Shown here: positions 30,085 through 37,451 of the stretch, piece after piece
How the letters are laid out: every line of letters begins with the position of its first letter
Position numbering within the stretch: the first letter of the stretch is position 1
Assembly: GCA_028280615.1 (NCBI GenBank)
Contig: JANQLK010000045.1
Coordinates: forward strand, 29,040-93,039
Length of the DNA stretch: 64,000 nucleotides
DNA from: Woeseiaceae bacterium
Lineage (GTDB): Bacteria; Pseudomonadota; Gammaproteobacteria; Steroidobacterales; Woeseiaceae
Reading direction: 5' to 3'
Program-made: the position numbers and the translations under genes
The notes under the pieces: generated by a model
Told to the model about the DNA's origin: nothing
Database searches by the model: none
Seen by the model: the letters and a program-made list of their open reading frames with translations, nothing else

Positions 30085-30104
30085 TCGGGCTTGTCTCGCA
30101 TGAT

Positions 30105-30181
30105 TGTTGGTGGAGGTGGCGAGAATGGACTCGGGTCTTCGACCCTCGGGCCATTGGCCCGCACTCGCTGTCGCTCGTGCA
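30105..30181 (+). repeat. ssrA 3'-end-like direct repeat, copy 1
   Basis: Bases 30108-30126 are identical to the complement of the tmRNA 3' end (acceptor strand, CCA and part of the T arm); the rest of the T loop is altered (one base lost, one changed). Two adjacent perfect hairpins follow, GGGTC-TTC-GACCC (30133-30145) and CGGGCC-ATT-GGCCCG (30147-30161). Copy 2 repeats the whole 77-base unit 273 bases downstream with only scattered differences. It looks like a relic attachment site or a mobilised tmRNA end. Confidence 0.8.
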
Positions 30182-30183
30182 TC

Positions 30184-30321
30184 GCCGGCAGTCTCATTGC
30201 ATTGAGAGCTCGGCGGAACAGCGCTTCGAAGGAGGAGGCGCTCGAACTGGGCAAGGCCGCCGGGCTGAGGCGGTCCGAGGAGCTGGTGAGAAAGGTGCTC
30301 GATGCCGCGGAGGGCGGCTCA
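30184..30321 (+). pseudogene. C-terminal remnant of a DUF442 gene
   Basis: Read in the frame starting at 30184 this encodes AGSLIALRARRNSASKEEAL and continues with ELGKAAGLRRSEEL, which lines up with the last about 45 residues of the intact exported DUF442 protein at 25790-26347 (AGALLALRAAGRGASAEEAI, then ELGRSAGLGRSES). The signal peptide, core and catalytic Cys loop are missing, and the upstream part of the frame is taken over by ssrA-like repeat. It is therefore a truncated paralogue, not a gene. Confidence 0.7.
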
Positions 30322-30325
30322 AGGG

Positions 30326-30370
30326 CTCGCCCTACGGGCGAGGTTGCATGGGCCGCCAGGCGGCGGCCCA
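30326..30370. repeat. Tandem GC-rich perfect hairpins
   Basis: Two perfect inverted repeats lie between the DUF442 remnant and the second ssrA-like repeat: CTCGCCC-TAC-GGGCGAG (30326-30342) and TGGGCCGCC-AGGC-GGCGGCCCA (30349-30370). Neither has a T-run, so they are not standard terminators; they resemble REP-type hairpins. Confidence 0.65.
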
Positions 30371-30377
30371 TACTTGC

Positions 30378-30454
30378 TGTTGGTGGAGGTGGCGAGAATG
30401 GACTCGGGTCTTCGACCCTCGGGCCTTCGGCCCGCATTCACTGTCGTTCATGCG
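30378..30454 (+). repeat. ssrA 3'-end-like direct repeat, copy 2
   Basis: The same 77-base unit as copy 1. Bases 30381-30399 are identical to the complement of the genuine tmRNA 3' end at 30563-30581, and the twin hairpins are retained (the second has TTC as loop). It lies 182 bases from the true ssrA end. The stretch 30455-30522 between it and the terminator holds no recognisable feature. Confidence 0.8.
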
Positions 30455-30522
30455 TCTGTCGGCCGGCTTCGCGCGGCCTCGGATGAACTCGCTCCGCGGA
30501 CTTTGATTCCCGCGTCGCTGAA

Positions 30523-30560
30523 CACCAAAAAGGGCCGCCCAAGGGCGACCCTTTTTGGTG
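30523..30560. terminator. Bidirectional rho-independent terminator of ssrA
   Basis: A near-perfect inverted repeat: the arm CACCAAAAAGGG at 30523-30534 pairs with CCCTTTTTGGTG at 30549-30560, with a further GCCC/GGGC stem and an AA tip. The A-tract on one side and T-tract on the other make it usable in both directions. It lies two bases from the tmRNA 3' end. Confidence 0.88.
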
Positions 30561-30562
30561 TT

Positions 30563-30924
30563 TGGTGGAGGTGGCGAGAATCGAACTCGCGTCCGTAAGT
30601 CCTCTGCTCCGAGGTCTACATGCTTATTCCGCCTTTGATCTTACTGCGGGCTACCCGACGGGCAGGGAAAACTCACAGCCAGTTCGGTAGAGATTTGACG
30701 ATCCGAATCCCGAACAAATCCCGATCGCGGTCCCGTGTAGTCGACCCCTGGGATCCGGACGCACGGGCACGGTCCGGCCAGAGGGCATTGAGCTGGTTTT
30801 TAAGCAGCTAGTGCGTAGTTGTCGTCGTTGGCAACTATAAGTTTTACAGATGGATTTACGAGGTAACCTGTCCCTCGGCATGCACCCGGAGGTTCGCGAC
30901 CCACGTCGAAACCAAGTCACCCCC
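30563..30924 (-). ncRNA. ssrA: Transfer-messenger RNA (tmRNA, ssrA)
   Basis: 362-base tmRNA that rescues stalled ribosomes with SmpB. The 5' end GGGGGTGACTTGGTTTCGAC pairs GGGGGTG with CACCTCC at the 3' end, which finishes in ACCA (encoded CCA). The T arm reads GCGAGTTCGATTCTCGC. The tag frame is bases 30800-30832: resume codon GCC, then codons for ANDDNYALAA and TAA, one residue different from the E. coli tag (ANDENYALAA). smpB is adjacent on the same strand. Ends were set from acceptor-stem pairing and are good to a base or two at the 5' side. Confidence 0.96.
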
Positions 30925-30935
30925 GTGTGCCCTCT

Positions 30936-30963
30936 AGTGTAGGGTCTCCGGGGCGAAAAACAA
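30936..30963 (-). promoter_or_regulatory. Candidate sigma70 promoter of ssrA
   Basis: On the minus strand TTGTTT (30958-30963) and TACACT (30936-30941) are separated by 16 bases, and the -10 element is 11 bases before the mature tmRNA 5' end. A short 5' leader removed by RNase P would be expected. Confidence 0.6.
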
Positions 30964-31036
30964 TGCGGTCTGCCACAGAATGCGGTCCGCATGATTCGAG
31001 ACCAGGTCGAGAAATATTACATAACTTACGGAATAT

Positions 31037-31510
31037 TCAGGATTTTAAAATCCGTTCTTTCTGGCGCTGCCAGTCGCGGTCCTTCTTTGCCGCCCGCTTG
31101 TCGTGCTGTTTCTTGCCCTTGCCGAGTCCGATTTCGAGCTTCGCCCGTCCCCGGTGCCAGTGCAGGTCCAGCGGCACGAGCGTGTAGCCCTTGCGTTCGA
31201 CGTTGCCGACGAGGCGGTCGAGTTCCTGGCGGTTCAAAAGCAGCTTGCGGGTACGGGTAGGGTCGGCCTTTACGTGCGTCGACACGGTCTTCGGCGGCGG
31301 AAAGTGGGCGCCGATCAACCAGCCTTCGCCGTTCTTGACGTGCACGTAGGCCTCGGCGAGCTGGGCGCCGCCTGCGCGCAGACTCTTCACCTCCCAGCCT
31401 TCGAGGACGAGGCCGGCCTCGTAGGTGTCCTCGATGAAGTAGTCATGGCGGGCACGCCGATTCACGGCGATCGTCCGGCCGGCGTTTTGTTTGTCTTTCC
31501 TGGCAGCCAT
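31037..31510 (-). CDS. smpB: SsrA-binding protein SmpB
   Basis: 157-residue RNA-binding partner of tmRNA, needed to load it on stalled ribosomes. Family landmarks: [20 protein letters not shown], then [11 protein letters not shown], the [12 protein letters not shown] block, [10 protein letters not shown] and a basic C-terminal tail ([19 protein letters not shown]) that enters the mRNA channel. Start is the only reasonable ATG. The gene lies just upstream of ssrA on the same strand, with 112 bases between. Confidence 0.97.
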   Translation of the reverse strand: MAARKDKQNAGRTIAVNRRARHDYFIEDTYEAGLVLEGWEVKSLRAGGAQLAEAYVHVKNGEGWLIGAHFPPPKTVSTHVKADPTRTRKLLLNRQELDRLVGNVERKGYTLVPLDLHWHRGRAKLEIGLGKGKKQHDKRAAKKDRDWQRQKERILKS

Positions 31511-31631
31511 GAGCCTGTCTACTCGAGGTTCACATTAGGTTTCGTGGCGGCCGGCGATTATACGGGTTTTGTTGTCAGGCTTAGGCTTTTGTAGAAGAAT
31601 CGCGGCTTTCATCGTCCATGCGGGCAAAAAG

Positions 31632-33032
31632 ATGCTGAGTTCCCAGGTTGCTGACGACGGCAGGCGCCGCTCCCTGCACGGCCACTGGTCGTCGCGGATG
31701 GCGTTTGTGCTCGCGGTTACGGGTTCAGCGGTTGGCCTCGGCAACGTCTGGAAGTTCCCCTATATCGCCGGTCAGAACGGCGGCGGCGCGTTCGTCCTCG
31801 TGTATCTCGTCTGCGTCATCCTGATCGGCATGCCCGTCATGATGTCGGAGATCCTCATCGGCCGGCGCGGGCGTCGCAACCCGATGGCGACGATGGCCCT
31901 GCTGGGCCGGGAAGAGGGTCACTCGAAACGCTGGCAGTGGGTCGGCGCGCTCGGCGTGGTCGCCGGCGTCCTGATCCTGTCGTACTACAGCGTCGTCGCA
32001 GGCTGGGTGCTCGGCTACGTCGTCAAGAGTGCGACGGGAACGTTTGCGGGCGCCAGCGCGGAACAGGTCTCGGCAACCTTCGCGGGCTTTACGGGAAGTT
32101 GGCAGGCCATCGGCCTGACCCACACATTATTTATGGGCCTCACGATTTTCGTCGTCGCGCGCGGCGTCGAGCGCGGGCTCGAGCAGGCGGTTCGTTTCAT
32201 GGTGCCCGCTTTGCTGCTCCTGTTGGTCGCGCTGTTGGGCTACGCGATCAACTCGGGCTCGTTCATGGACGGCGTACAGTTCATGTTCACGCCGGCGTGG
32301 GAGAAGCTCAGCTGGGGCAGCGTACTCGTGGCGCTCGGGCAGGCGTTCTTCACGCTCAGTATTGGCATGGGCGCCATTATGGCCTACGGGGCCTACCTGC
32401 CCGAGGAAACGTCGATCACGGGTTCGACGGCCACAGTCGTCGCGGCAGACACCGGGATCGCTATGCTTGCCGGTCTCGTCATTTTTCCGCTGGTGTTCGC
32501 CAACGGTCTCGATCCGGCCGAGGGTCCCGGCCTCGTTTTCGAGACGCTGCCGCTGGCGTTCGGCAAGATGCCCGGCGGCGTGTTCTTCTCGACGCTGTTT
32601 TTCGTGCTGCTGTCGTTCGCGGCATGGACGTCGGCGCTCGGGCTCGTGGAGCCGGCGGTCGCCTGGCTCGTCGAGCACCGGAACCGCACTCGCAGCCAGG
32701 CCGCCGTCATGATGGGTTTCCTGGTCTGGTTCGTGGGGCTGGGTTCGGTACTGTCCTTCAATGTCTTGAACGAATTCACCTTTCTCGCGGGCACGATCTA
32801 CGACAATGTCGACTATCTGACGAGCAACATCATGCTGCCGCTCGGCGGGCTGTTGATCACGGTGTTCGCGGGTTGGATCATGTGCCGGAATTCCACGGCG
32901 GACGAACTTGGTGGTGCCGGCACGATGTACAAGGCCTGGCGCGGCCTGGCGCGTTTCGTCGCGCCGATCGGCATTCTCCTGATACTCATCAATGCGGTTT
33001 GGCCGACGATCCGGGCAACCCTGGACATCTAG
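31632..33032 (+). CDS. Neurotransmitter:sodium symporter (NSS) family transporter
   Basis: 466-residue inner membrane protein with about 11-12 helices. The NSS hallmark is near the N-terminus: FVLAVTGSAVGLGNVWKFPY followed by NGGGAFVLVYL, which forms the sodium and substrate sites in LeuT-type transporters. Substrate (amino acid or related) cannot be read off. The chosen ATG gives MLSSQVADDGRRRSLHGHW; the frame is open 63 bases further upstream. Its TAG stop is formed by the left end of the palindromic element at 33029. It sits between smpB and ratA, which are usually adjacent. Confidence 0.92.
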   Translation: MLSSQVADDGRRRSLHGHWSSRMAFVLAVTGSAVGLGNVWKFPYIAGQNGGGAFVLVYLVCVILIGMPVMMSEILIGRRGRRNPMATMALLGREEGHSKRWQWVGALGVVAGVLILSYYSVVAGWVLGYVVKSATGTFAGASAEQVSATFAGFTGSWQAIGLTHTLFMGLTIFVVARGVERGLEQAVRFMVPALLLLLVALLGYAINSGSFMDGVQFMFTPAWEKLSWGSVLVALGQAFFTLSIGMGAIMAYGAYLPEETSITGSTATVVAADTGIAMLAGLVIFPLVFANGLDPAEGPGLVFETLPLAFGKMPGGVFFSTLFFVLLSFAAWTSALGLVEPAVAWLVEHRNRTRSQAAVMMGFLVWFVGLGSVLSFNVLNEFTFLAGTIYDNVDYLTSNIMLPLGGLLITVFAGWIMCRNSTADELGGAGTMYKAWRGLARFVAPIGILLILINAVWPTIRATLDI

Positions 33033-33193
33033 TGTCGTGTCCCGTAAATAACCCGCACAATTCGGCGCGTCTTTTCGCGTCTGGCGGCGTTGCGGCTTCT
33101 CGCCATAGCCCCGCTATGGCTCGTCGTCGCGCCTTGCCAGCCACGAAAATCCACGGCCGACTTATGCACGTTATTCACGGGACACGACACTAG
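33029..33193. repeat. Palindromic MITE/REP-like element A
   Basis: A 165-base imperfect palindrome. The outer 17 bases CTAGTGTCGTGTCCCGT (33029-33045) repeat inverted at 33177-33193; similarity continues inward with mismatches, and the centre is a perfect hairpin GCCATAGC-CCC-GCTATGGC (33102-33120). The left end supplies the stop codon of the transporter and the right end supplies part of the Shine-Dalgarno (TAGGAG) of ratA. No transposase is encoded. Short open frames inside it are read from both strands with similar peptides, as expected for a palindrome. Confidence 0.88.
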
Positions 33194-33206
33194 GAGCCCC
33201 TCGGCA

Positions 33207-33644
33207 ATGCGCTCCGTCAGTCGCTCGAGCCTCGTGACGTACACGGCGGACCAGATGTATGCACTCGTGGACGATATCGAGGCCTACCCGGAGTTCCTGC
33301 CCTGGTGCAGCGGCGCCGAGGTGCTGGAACGCAGCGACACGCACGCCGTGGCGCGCGTCGACATGCGCCGGGCGGGGCTGAAGCGCTCGTTCACGACTCG
33401 CAATACGCTCAAACCCGGCGCAGCGATAGAACTTGCGCTGGTCGGCGGCCCGTTCAGCCACCTCGCGGGTGCGTGGACCTTCGAGCCGTTGGGCGACGCC
33501 GGGTCCAAGGTGACTCTGAAACTCGATTTCGACTTCGAGAGTCGCGCGCTCGATGCGCTGCTGGGCCTGTTCTTCGAAGACACGCTGAACTCCATGGTCG
33601 ACGCCTTTACCCGGCGCGCCGACGAGGTATACGGCCGACGCTGA
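33207..33644 (+). CDS. ratA: RatA-like START-domain protein (ubiquinone-binding/ribosome-association toxin family)
   Basis: 145-residue member of the COQ10/RatA START family. E. coli RatA was reported to block 50S-30S association, while other members bind ubiquinone. Landmarks are YALVDDIEAYPEFLPWC near residue 20 and the C-terminal ALDALLGLFFEDTLNSMVDAF. Length equals E. coli RatA. The ATG giving MRSVSRSSLV is preceded by TAGGAG at ten bases; the upstream part of the frame lies in the palindromic element. The stop overlaps the next start (TGATG). Genomic order smpB-ratA-rnfH is typical. Confidence 0.92.
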   Translation: MRSVSRSSLVTYTADQMYALVDDIEAYPEFLPWCSGAEVLERSDTHAVARVDMRRAGLKRSFTTRNTLKPGAAIELALVGGPFSHLAGAWTFEPLGDAGSKVTLKLDFDFESRALDALLGLFFEDTLNSMVDAFTRRADEVYGRR

Positions 33645-33925
33645 TGGCCAGGATAACGGTCGAGGTGGTCTATGCGCGGCCCGACCGGCAGGCCCTGGTC
33701 GAAGTCAGCCTGGAAGAGGGCGCGACTCTCGAGGCGGCGATCGGCGCTTCGGGAATCGCGGCGCGCTTTCCACATGACGACCTGAGCAAGTGCCGGGTAG
33801 GCGTGTGGGGGCGCATCACAGAACGCGACGCGCTTCTCGAGGATGGCGACCGCGTCGAGATTTACCGGCCGCTGGTCCGTGACCCGCGGGATGCCAGGCG
33901 TGAGCGCGCTAAAGAGCGGGATTGA
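33644..33925 (+). CDS. rnfH: RnfH family protein (UPF0125, RatB)
   Basis: 93-residue ubiquitin-like fold protein starting MARITVEVVYARPDRQALVE with the conserved VGVWGRITERDALLEDGDRV and EIYRPLVRDPR of the RnfH family. Function is unclear; it is the standard partner of ratA. The ATG overlaps the ratA stop. Its last 17 bases overlap the convergent bamE gene. Confidence 0.93.
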   Translation: MARITVEVVYARPDRQALVEVSLEEGATLEAAIGASGIAARFPHDDLSKCRVGVWGRITERDALLEDGDRVEIYRPLVRDPRDARRERAKERD

Positions 33926-34253
33926 GCTCGAGTTCGCGTTGGATCTCGGTCACCCGGTTGTCGACGAACTGGATCGACACCCAGCGCTGGAAGTCCGCAT
34001 CTTTGCGACCTATCTTGAGATAGTAGACGTAGTCCCAGCGGTTCGCGTGGAACGGGTCGTCGATCATGGGCGTGCCGAGCAGGAACCGCACCTGGTTCTT
34101 GGTCATACCGACCTCGACCTGGTCGAGATCGTCCTGCGTGATCAGGTTGCCCTGCGAAATGTTCGCGCGGTACACGCAGCCGCCGGCCAGGACCGCGAGG
34201 GCCGCTAGCAGCAGAACGAGCTTGGCCGTGGGTTGTGTGATTCGGTCGATCAT
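33909..34253 (-). CDS. bamE: Outer membrane protein assembly factor BamE
   Basis: 114-residue lipoprotein component of the BAM complex that inserts beta-barrel proteins. Signal peptide with lipobox LAGGC (C26), followed by the SmpA/OmlA fold: ITQDDLDQVEVGMTKNQVRF then LLGTPMIDDPFHANRWDYVYY, which is the family's signature. It is divergent from fur (135 bases) and overlaps the 3' end of rnfH by 17 bases, both as in many gammaproteobacteria. Confidence 0.96.
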   Translation of the reverse strand: MIDRITQPTAKLVLLLAALAVLAGGCVYRANISQGNLITQDDLDQVEVGMTKNQVRFLLGTPMIDDPFHANRWDYVYYLKIGRKDADFQRWVSIQFVDNRVTEIQRELELNPAL

Positions 34254-34388
34254 GAAGTTCAGAGCGCACGGCCGGGGCGGCGGTTCAGTAGTGAGAGACG
34301 CTCATCTGCGTCATAATAGGCGCGCATCATACCTGCTCGACCCACGCCAGGATAGCCGCCGCGCTACCGCCGATACGACGAGGCCCAC

Positions 34389-34805
34389 ATGGAGCAACGG
34401 CAAGAATTACGCAAAGCCGGACTGAAGATCACGCTGCCGAGGCTCAAGATACTCGAGATTCTCGAAAACTCTCGCGATCGCCACATGAGCGCCGAAGACA
34501 TCTACAAGACGCTGCTCGATTCGGGCGAGGACATCGGGCTTGCGACGGTCTACCGAGTGCTAACGCAGTTCGAATCGGCGGACCTCGTCACGCGGCACAA
34601 TTTCGAAGGCGGGCATTCCGTGTTCGAACTCGACGATGGCGAGCATCACGATCATATGGTGTGCGTCGAAACGGGCGATGTCCTCGAGTTCGTCAGCGAA
34701 GAAATCGAGCGTTTGCAGCACGAGATCGCCGAGGAGCACGGCTATGAGCTGCTGGACCACAGCCTCGTCCTGTACGTGCGCCCCAAGAACGGTTCCAAGG
34801 ATTAG
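34389..34805 (+). CDS. fur: Ferric uptake regulator Fur
   Basis: 138-residue iron-responsive repressor. The winged helix (about 1-80) includes ITLPRLKILEIL and GLATVYRVLTQFESADLV; the metal-binding dimerisation domain has HHDHMVC and HSLVLYV with regulatory-site His/Glu ligands. The second cysteine of the CxxC pair found in E. coli Fur is replaced by Thr (CVETGDV), as in Pseudomonas-type Fur. No clear Fur box was seen in its upstream region. It lies between bamE (divergent) and recN (convergent, 25-base gap). Confidence 0.96.
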   Translation: MEQRQELRKAGLKITLPRLKILEILENSRDRHMSAEDIYKTLLDSGEDIGLATVYRVLTQFESADLVTRHNFEGGHSVFELDDGEHHDHMVCVETGDVLEFVSEEIERLQHEIAEEHGYELLDHSLVLYVRPKNGSKD

Positions 34806-34830
34806 CCCGCCAAACGGGCACAGGCTTTGC

Positions 34831-36513
34831 TCAAGCCCGCTTGCGGCGCGCCTCGGCCAGCATTTCGGCAGCATGTTCGAGCGTCGTCTTGGTGATCTCG
34901 ACGCCGCCGAGCATTCTTGCGAGTTCTTCTATTCGTTCCTCGGCGCCCAACGCCTTGACCGTCGTGCGCGTGGCCTTGCCGTCGCTGACCTTGGCGATCC
35001 GGAAGTGGGCGTTCGCGAGGCTGGCCACCTGCGGCAGGTGCGTTACGCACAGCACCTGCCGGTTCGCCGCGAGGTCGGCCAGCCGCCGTCCTACCATCTC
35101 GGCCACGCCGCCGCCGACACCGCTGTCGACTTCGTCGAACACCATCGTCGGAATCGAGCTGCCGCCGCTCGTGATGACCTGCACGGCAAGGCTCATTCGC
35201 GACAGCTCGCCGCCCGAGGCGACTTTGGACAGCGGCATTAGGGGCTGGCCGGGGTTGGCCGAGATCAGGAATTCGATCGTGTCGAGACCGTGACCGCGTG
35301 CGTCCGCGTCGCCGGCTCGCTCGAACCCGATTTCGAATTTGCCGCCCGGCATGCCAAGGCCCTGCATGGCCCCGGAGACGTCCGCCGCGAGCTGTTTCGC
35401 GGCCTTCTTGCGCCGTTCGGATAGTGCCTCGGCGAGCTCGAAGTAGCGCTCCCGCGCGGCCGCAGCCTGTTCCTCGAGTTCCTTGCCGCGCGCGTCGGCG
35501 TTCGCAAGCGCCGCGTGCTCGGACTGGAGCTTCGCCAGCAGGTCGTGCAGCGCCTCCGGCTCGACGCGATGCTTGCGCGCCACGGCCGCGATCGCGTCGG
35601 TCCGGAGTTCGACCTCGTCGAGGCGTCGCGGGTTCATGTCGAGAGTCTCGGCATAGCGCCTCAGTTCATCGGCCGCCTCGGCGATCTGGATGCCGGCCGT
35701 TTCCAGGAGTTCGGCGACACCGGCGAGATTACCGTCTACCGCGACCTGCGAATCGATCGCGCGGGCGGCATCGGCAAGCAGGCTGTTGGCGTTGCCCTCG
35801 TCGCCGTCGTACAGCAGGGCAAGCGCCTTGCTGGCCGCTTCGGCAAGCCGGCCGCTGTTCGCGAGCCGTTTGCGCTCGGCGGCAAGCGCCTCGACTTCGC
35901 CGGCCTCCAGGGCCAGCGCCCGTAGCTCGTCGAGCTGAAACTCGAGAAACTCGAGCCGCGACGCGCGGTCGGCATCGTCGGCCAGCAATCCGGCAAGCGT
36001 GTCCGCGACGTCGCGCCAGGCCTCGAAAGCCGATGCGACGCGCTGGCGTTCGTCGAGCAGGCCTCCGAAATGATCGAGCAGCTCGCGCTGCACGGGACGG
36101 CGCGTCAGCGACTGGTGAAAGTGCTGGCCGTGGATGTCGACGAGCTGCTCGCCGATCGCCTTCAACTGCTGCATCGTCACGGCGTGGCCATTGATGAACG
36201 CGCGGGAACGGCCGTCGGCGTTGACGACCCGGCGGACGAGGCACTGATCGTCCTCGTCCAGCGAATTCTCGCCGAGCCATTCGCGAACGGCGGTCAGCGA
36301 CGCGATATCGAACTCGGCGCAGAACTCGGCGCGCTTCGCGCCGGGGCGGACGATCTGCGCGCTGCCGCGGTCGCCGAGCACGAGACCGAGCGCGTCGACG
36401 AGGATGGACTTGCCGGCACCGGTCTCGCCGGTCAATACCGTCATGCCGGCCTCGAATTCCACATCGATGCGATCGACGATGGCGAAGTCACGGACCTGCA
36501 GGCTCCTGAGCAT
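34831..36513 (-). CDS. recN: DNA repair protein RecN
   Basis: 560-residue SMC-like ATPase used in double-strand break repair. Walker A GETGAGKS is at 29-36 in FEAGMTVLTGETGAGKSILV; a long coiled coil occupies about 150-360; the C-terminal lobe has the signature LSKVASGGELSRMSLA and Walker B TMVFDEVDSGVGG. The ATG giving MLRSLQVRDFAIVDRI is used; the frame runs on upstream but that part overlaps nadK. The stop of nadK is two bases from this start, so the two are co-transcribed. No SOS box is obvious upstream because the start is operon-internal. Confidence 0.95.
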   Translation of the reverse strand: MLRSLQVRDFAIVDRIDVEFEAGMTVLTGETGAGKSILVDALGLVLGDRGSAQIVRPGAKRAEFCAEFDIASLTAVREWLGENSLDEDDQCLVRRVVNADGRSRAFINGHAVTMQQLKAIGEQLVDIHGQHFHQSLTRRPVQRELLDHFGGLLDERQRVASAFEAWRDVADTLAGLLADDADRASRLEFLEFQLDELRALALEAGEVEALAAERKRLANSGRLAEAASKALALLYDGDEGNANSLLADAARAIDSQVAVDGNLAGVAELLETAGIQIAEAADELRRYAETLDMNPRRLDEVELRTDAIAAVARKHRVEPEALHDLLAKLQSEHAALANADARGKELEEQAAAARERYFELAEALSERRKKAAKQLAADVSGAMQGLGMPGGKFEIGFERAGDADARGHGLDTIEFLISANPGQPLMPLSKVASGGELSRMSLAVQVITSGGSSIPTMVFDEVDSGVGGGVAEMVGRRLADLAANRQVLCVTHLPQVASLANAHFRIAKVSDGKATRTTVKALGAEERIEELARMLGGVEITKTTLEHAAEMLAEARRKRA

Positions 36514-36514
36514 G

Positions 36515-37399
36515 TCAGGCGCCCCGGGTCCGGTTGTCACGGCCCCAGAACAGTTTCGAGCGCAGGATGCCGTAGAAATCATAGCCCGGCGGATGCAACA
36601 GCGGGATGCGTTGCTCGGCGGCGCGTATGATGAGCCGGTCGGTGGGTAGAATGTCGCCAAGCGAGCGACCGTCCACGGTCACCTCGGCCTTGGTGTCATG
36701 GCGTTCGAGCAAGCGCACCTCGATGGGCTGGTCAGCGGGCACGACGATCGGCCGGTCGGTCAGGGTATGCGGACAAATGGGCACGAGGACGATCGCGTCC
36801 AGCCCGGGCTCGATGATCGGGCCGCCGCAGCTCAGCGCATAGGCCGTGGAGCCGGTCGGCGTGGCGACTATCAGGCCATCGCCCGCGTGCGTGTTCACAT
36901 AATGCTCGCCGACCCGGGTTTCGAAATCCGCCATGCGGCCGGTCTCCCGGCGTTGCAGGACGACGTCGTTCAAGCCCACGGCCGTGCGAACCTCGCCATC
37001 GCCGGATTCGAGCGCGGCTTCGAGCTGCAGCCGCGAATCGTGTGTGAACTTGCCGGCGAGCACGTGATCCACGCTCTCGAGCATCTCGTCGGGCGTGATG
37101 TCGGCGAGGAAACCCAGCCGGCCGCGATTCACGCCGAGCAGTGGCGTGCCCGAATCGCTGGCGACTCTAGCCGCCGACAGCATCGTGCCGTCGCCGCCGA
37201 CCGCGATGATCAGGTCGACGTCGTCGGTGGGTGCATCGTCGCGTACCCGGTCGACGTCGGCACCGGGCGTAAACGGTTCCGCGCGAACGACCGAGATACC
37301 CTTTTCTTCGAGGTGGGATACGAGCGCCGCGATGGGCTCGGCGGTGCGGGAGTCGTCATGCCGGCCTAGCACCGTAATCTTTTGAAACTGCTCCCGCAT
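36515..37399 (-). CDS. nadK: NAD kinase
   Basis: 294-residue ATP-dependent kinase making NADP from NAD. The GGDGT motif is at 68-72 (AVGGDGTMLSAAR), followed by GVNRGRLGFLADI, GLNDVVLQR, and the Gly-rich NAD-binding HAGDGLIVATPTGSTAYALS. Length matches the family. It is divergent from hrcA with a 52-base gap and is first in the nadK-recN operon, an arrangement common to gammaproteobacteria. Confidence 0.97.
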   Translation of the reverse strand: MREQFQKITVLGRHDDSRTAEPIAALVSHLEEKGISVVRAEPFTPGADVDRVRDDAPTDDVDLIIAVGGDGTMLSAARVASDSGTPLLGVNRGRLGFLADITPDEMLESVDHVLAGKFTHDSRLQLEAALESGDGEVRTAVGLNDVVLQRRETGRMADFETRVGEHYVNTHAGDGLIVATPTGSTAYALSCGGPIIEPGLDAIVLVPICPHTLTDRPIVVPADQPIEVRLLERHDTKAEVTVDGRSLGDILPTDRLIIRAAEQRIPLLHPPGYDFYGILRSKLFWGRDNRTRGA

Positions 37400-37451
37400 C
37401 GACGTAATCTACCACAGCGTTTGAATCACTCTTCAGGCAGTTTCTCGATCG

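Noticed and set aside
30091..30486. 131-codon open frame between frdB and ssrA as a gene
   Set aside because: It is built from two ssrA-like repeats, a DUF442 remnant and hairpins; no coherent protein.
30085..31036. Integrase or intact genomic island at ssrA
   Set aside because: No integrase-like reading frame lies on either side of ssrA; only repeats and a gene remnant remain.
33029..33244. Short open frame across palindromic element A as a gene
   Set aside because: The palindrome gives similar peptides on both strands, so the frame is a by-product.
37400..37451. Possible CIRCE operator at hrcA
   Set aside because: No TTAGCACTC-N9-GAGTGCTAA-like inverted repeat is present.
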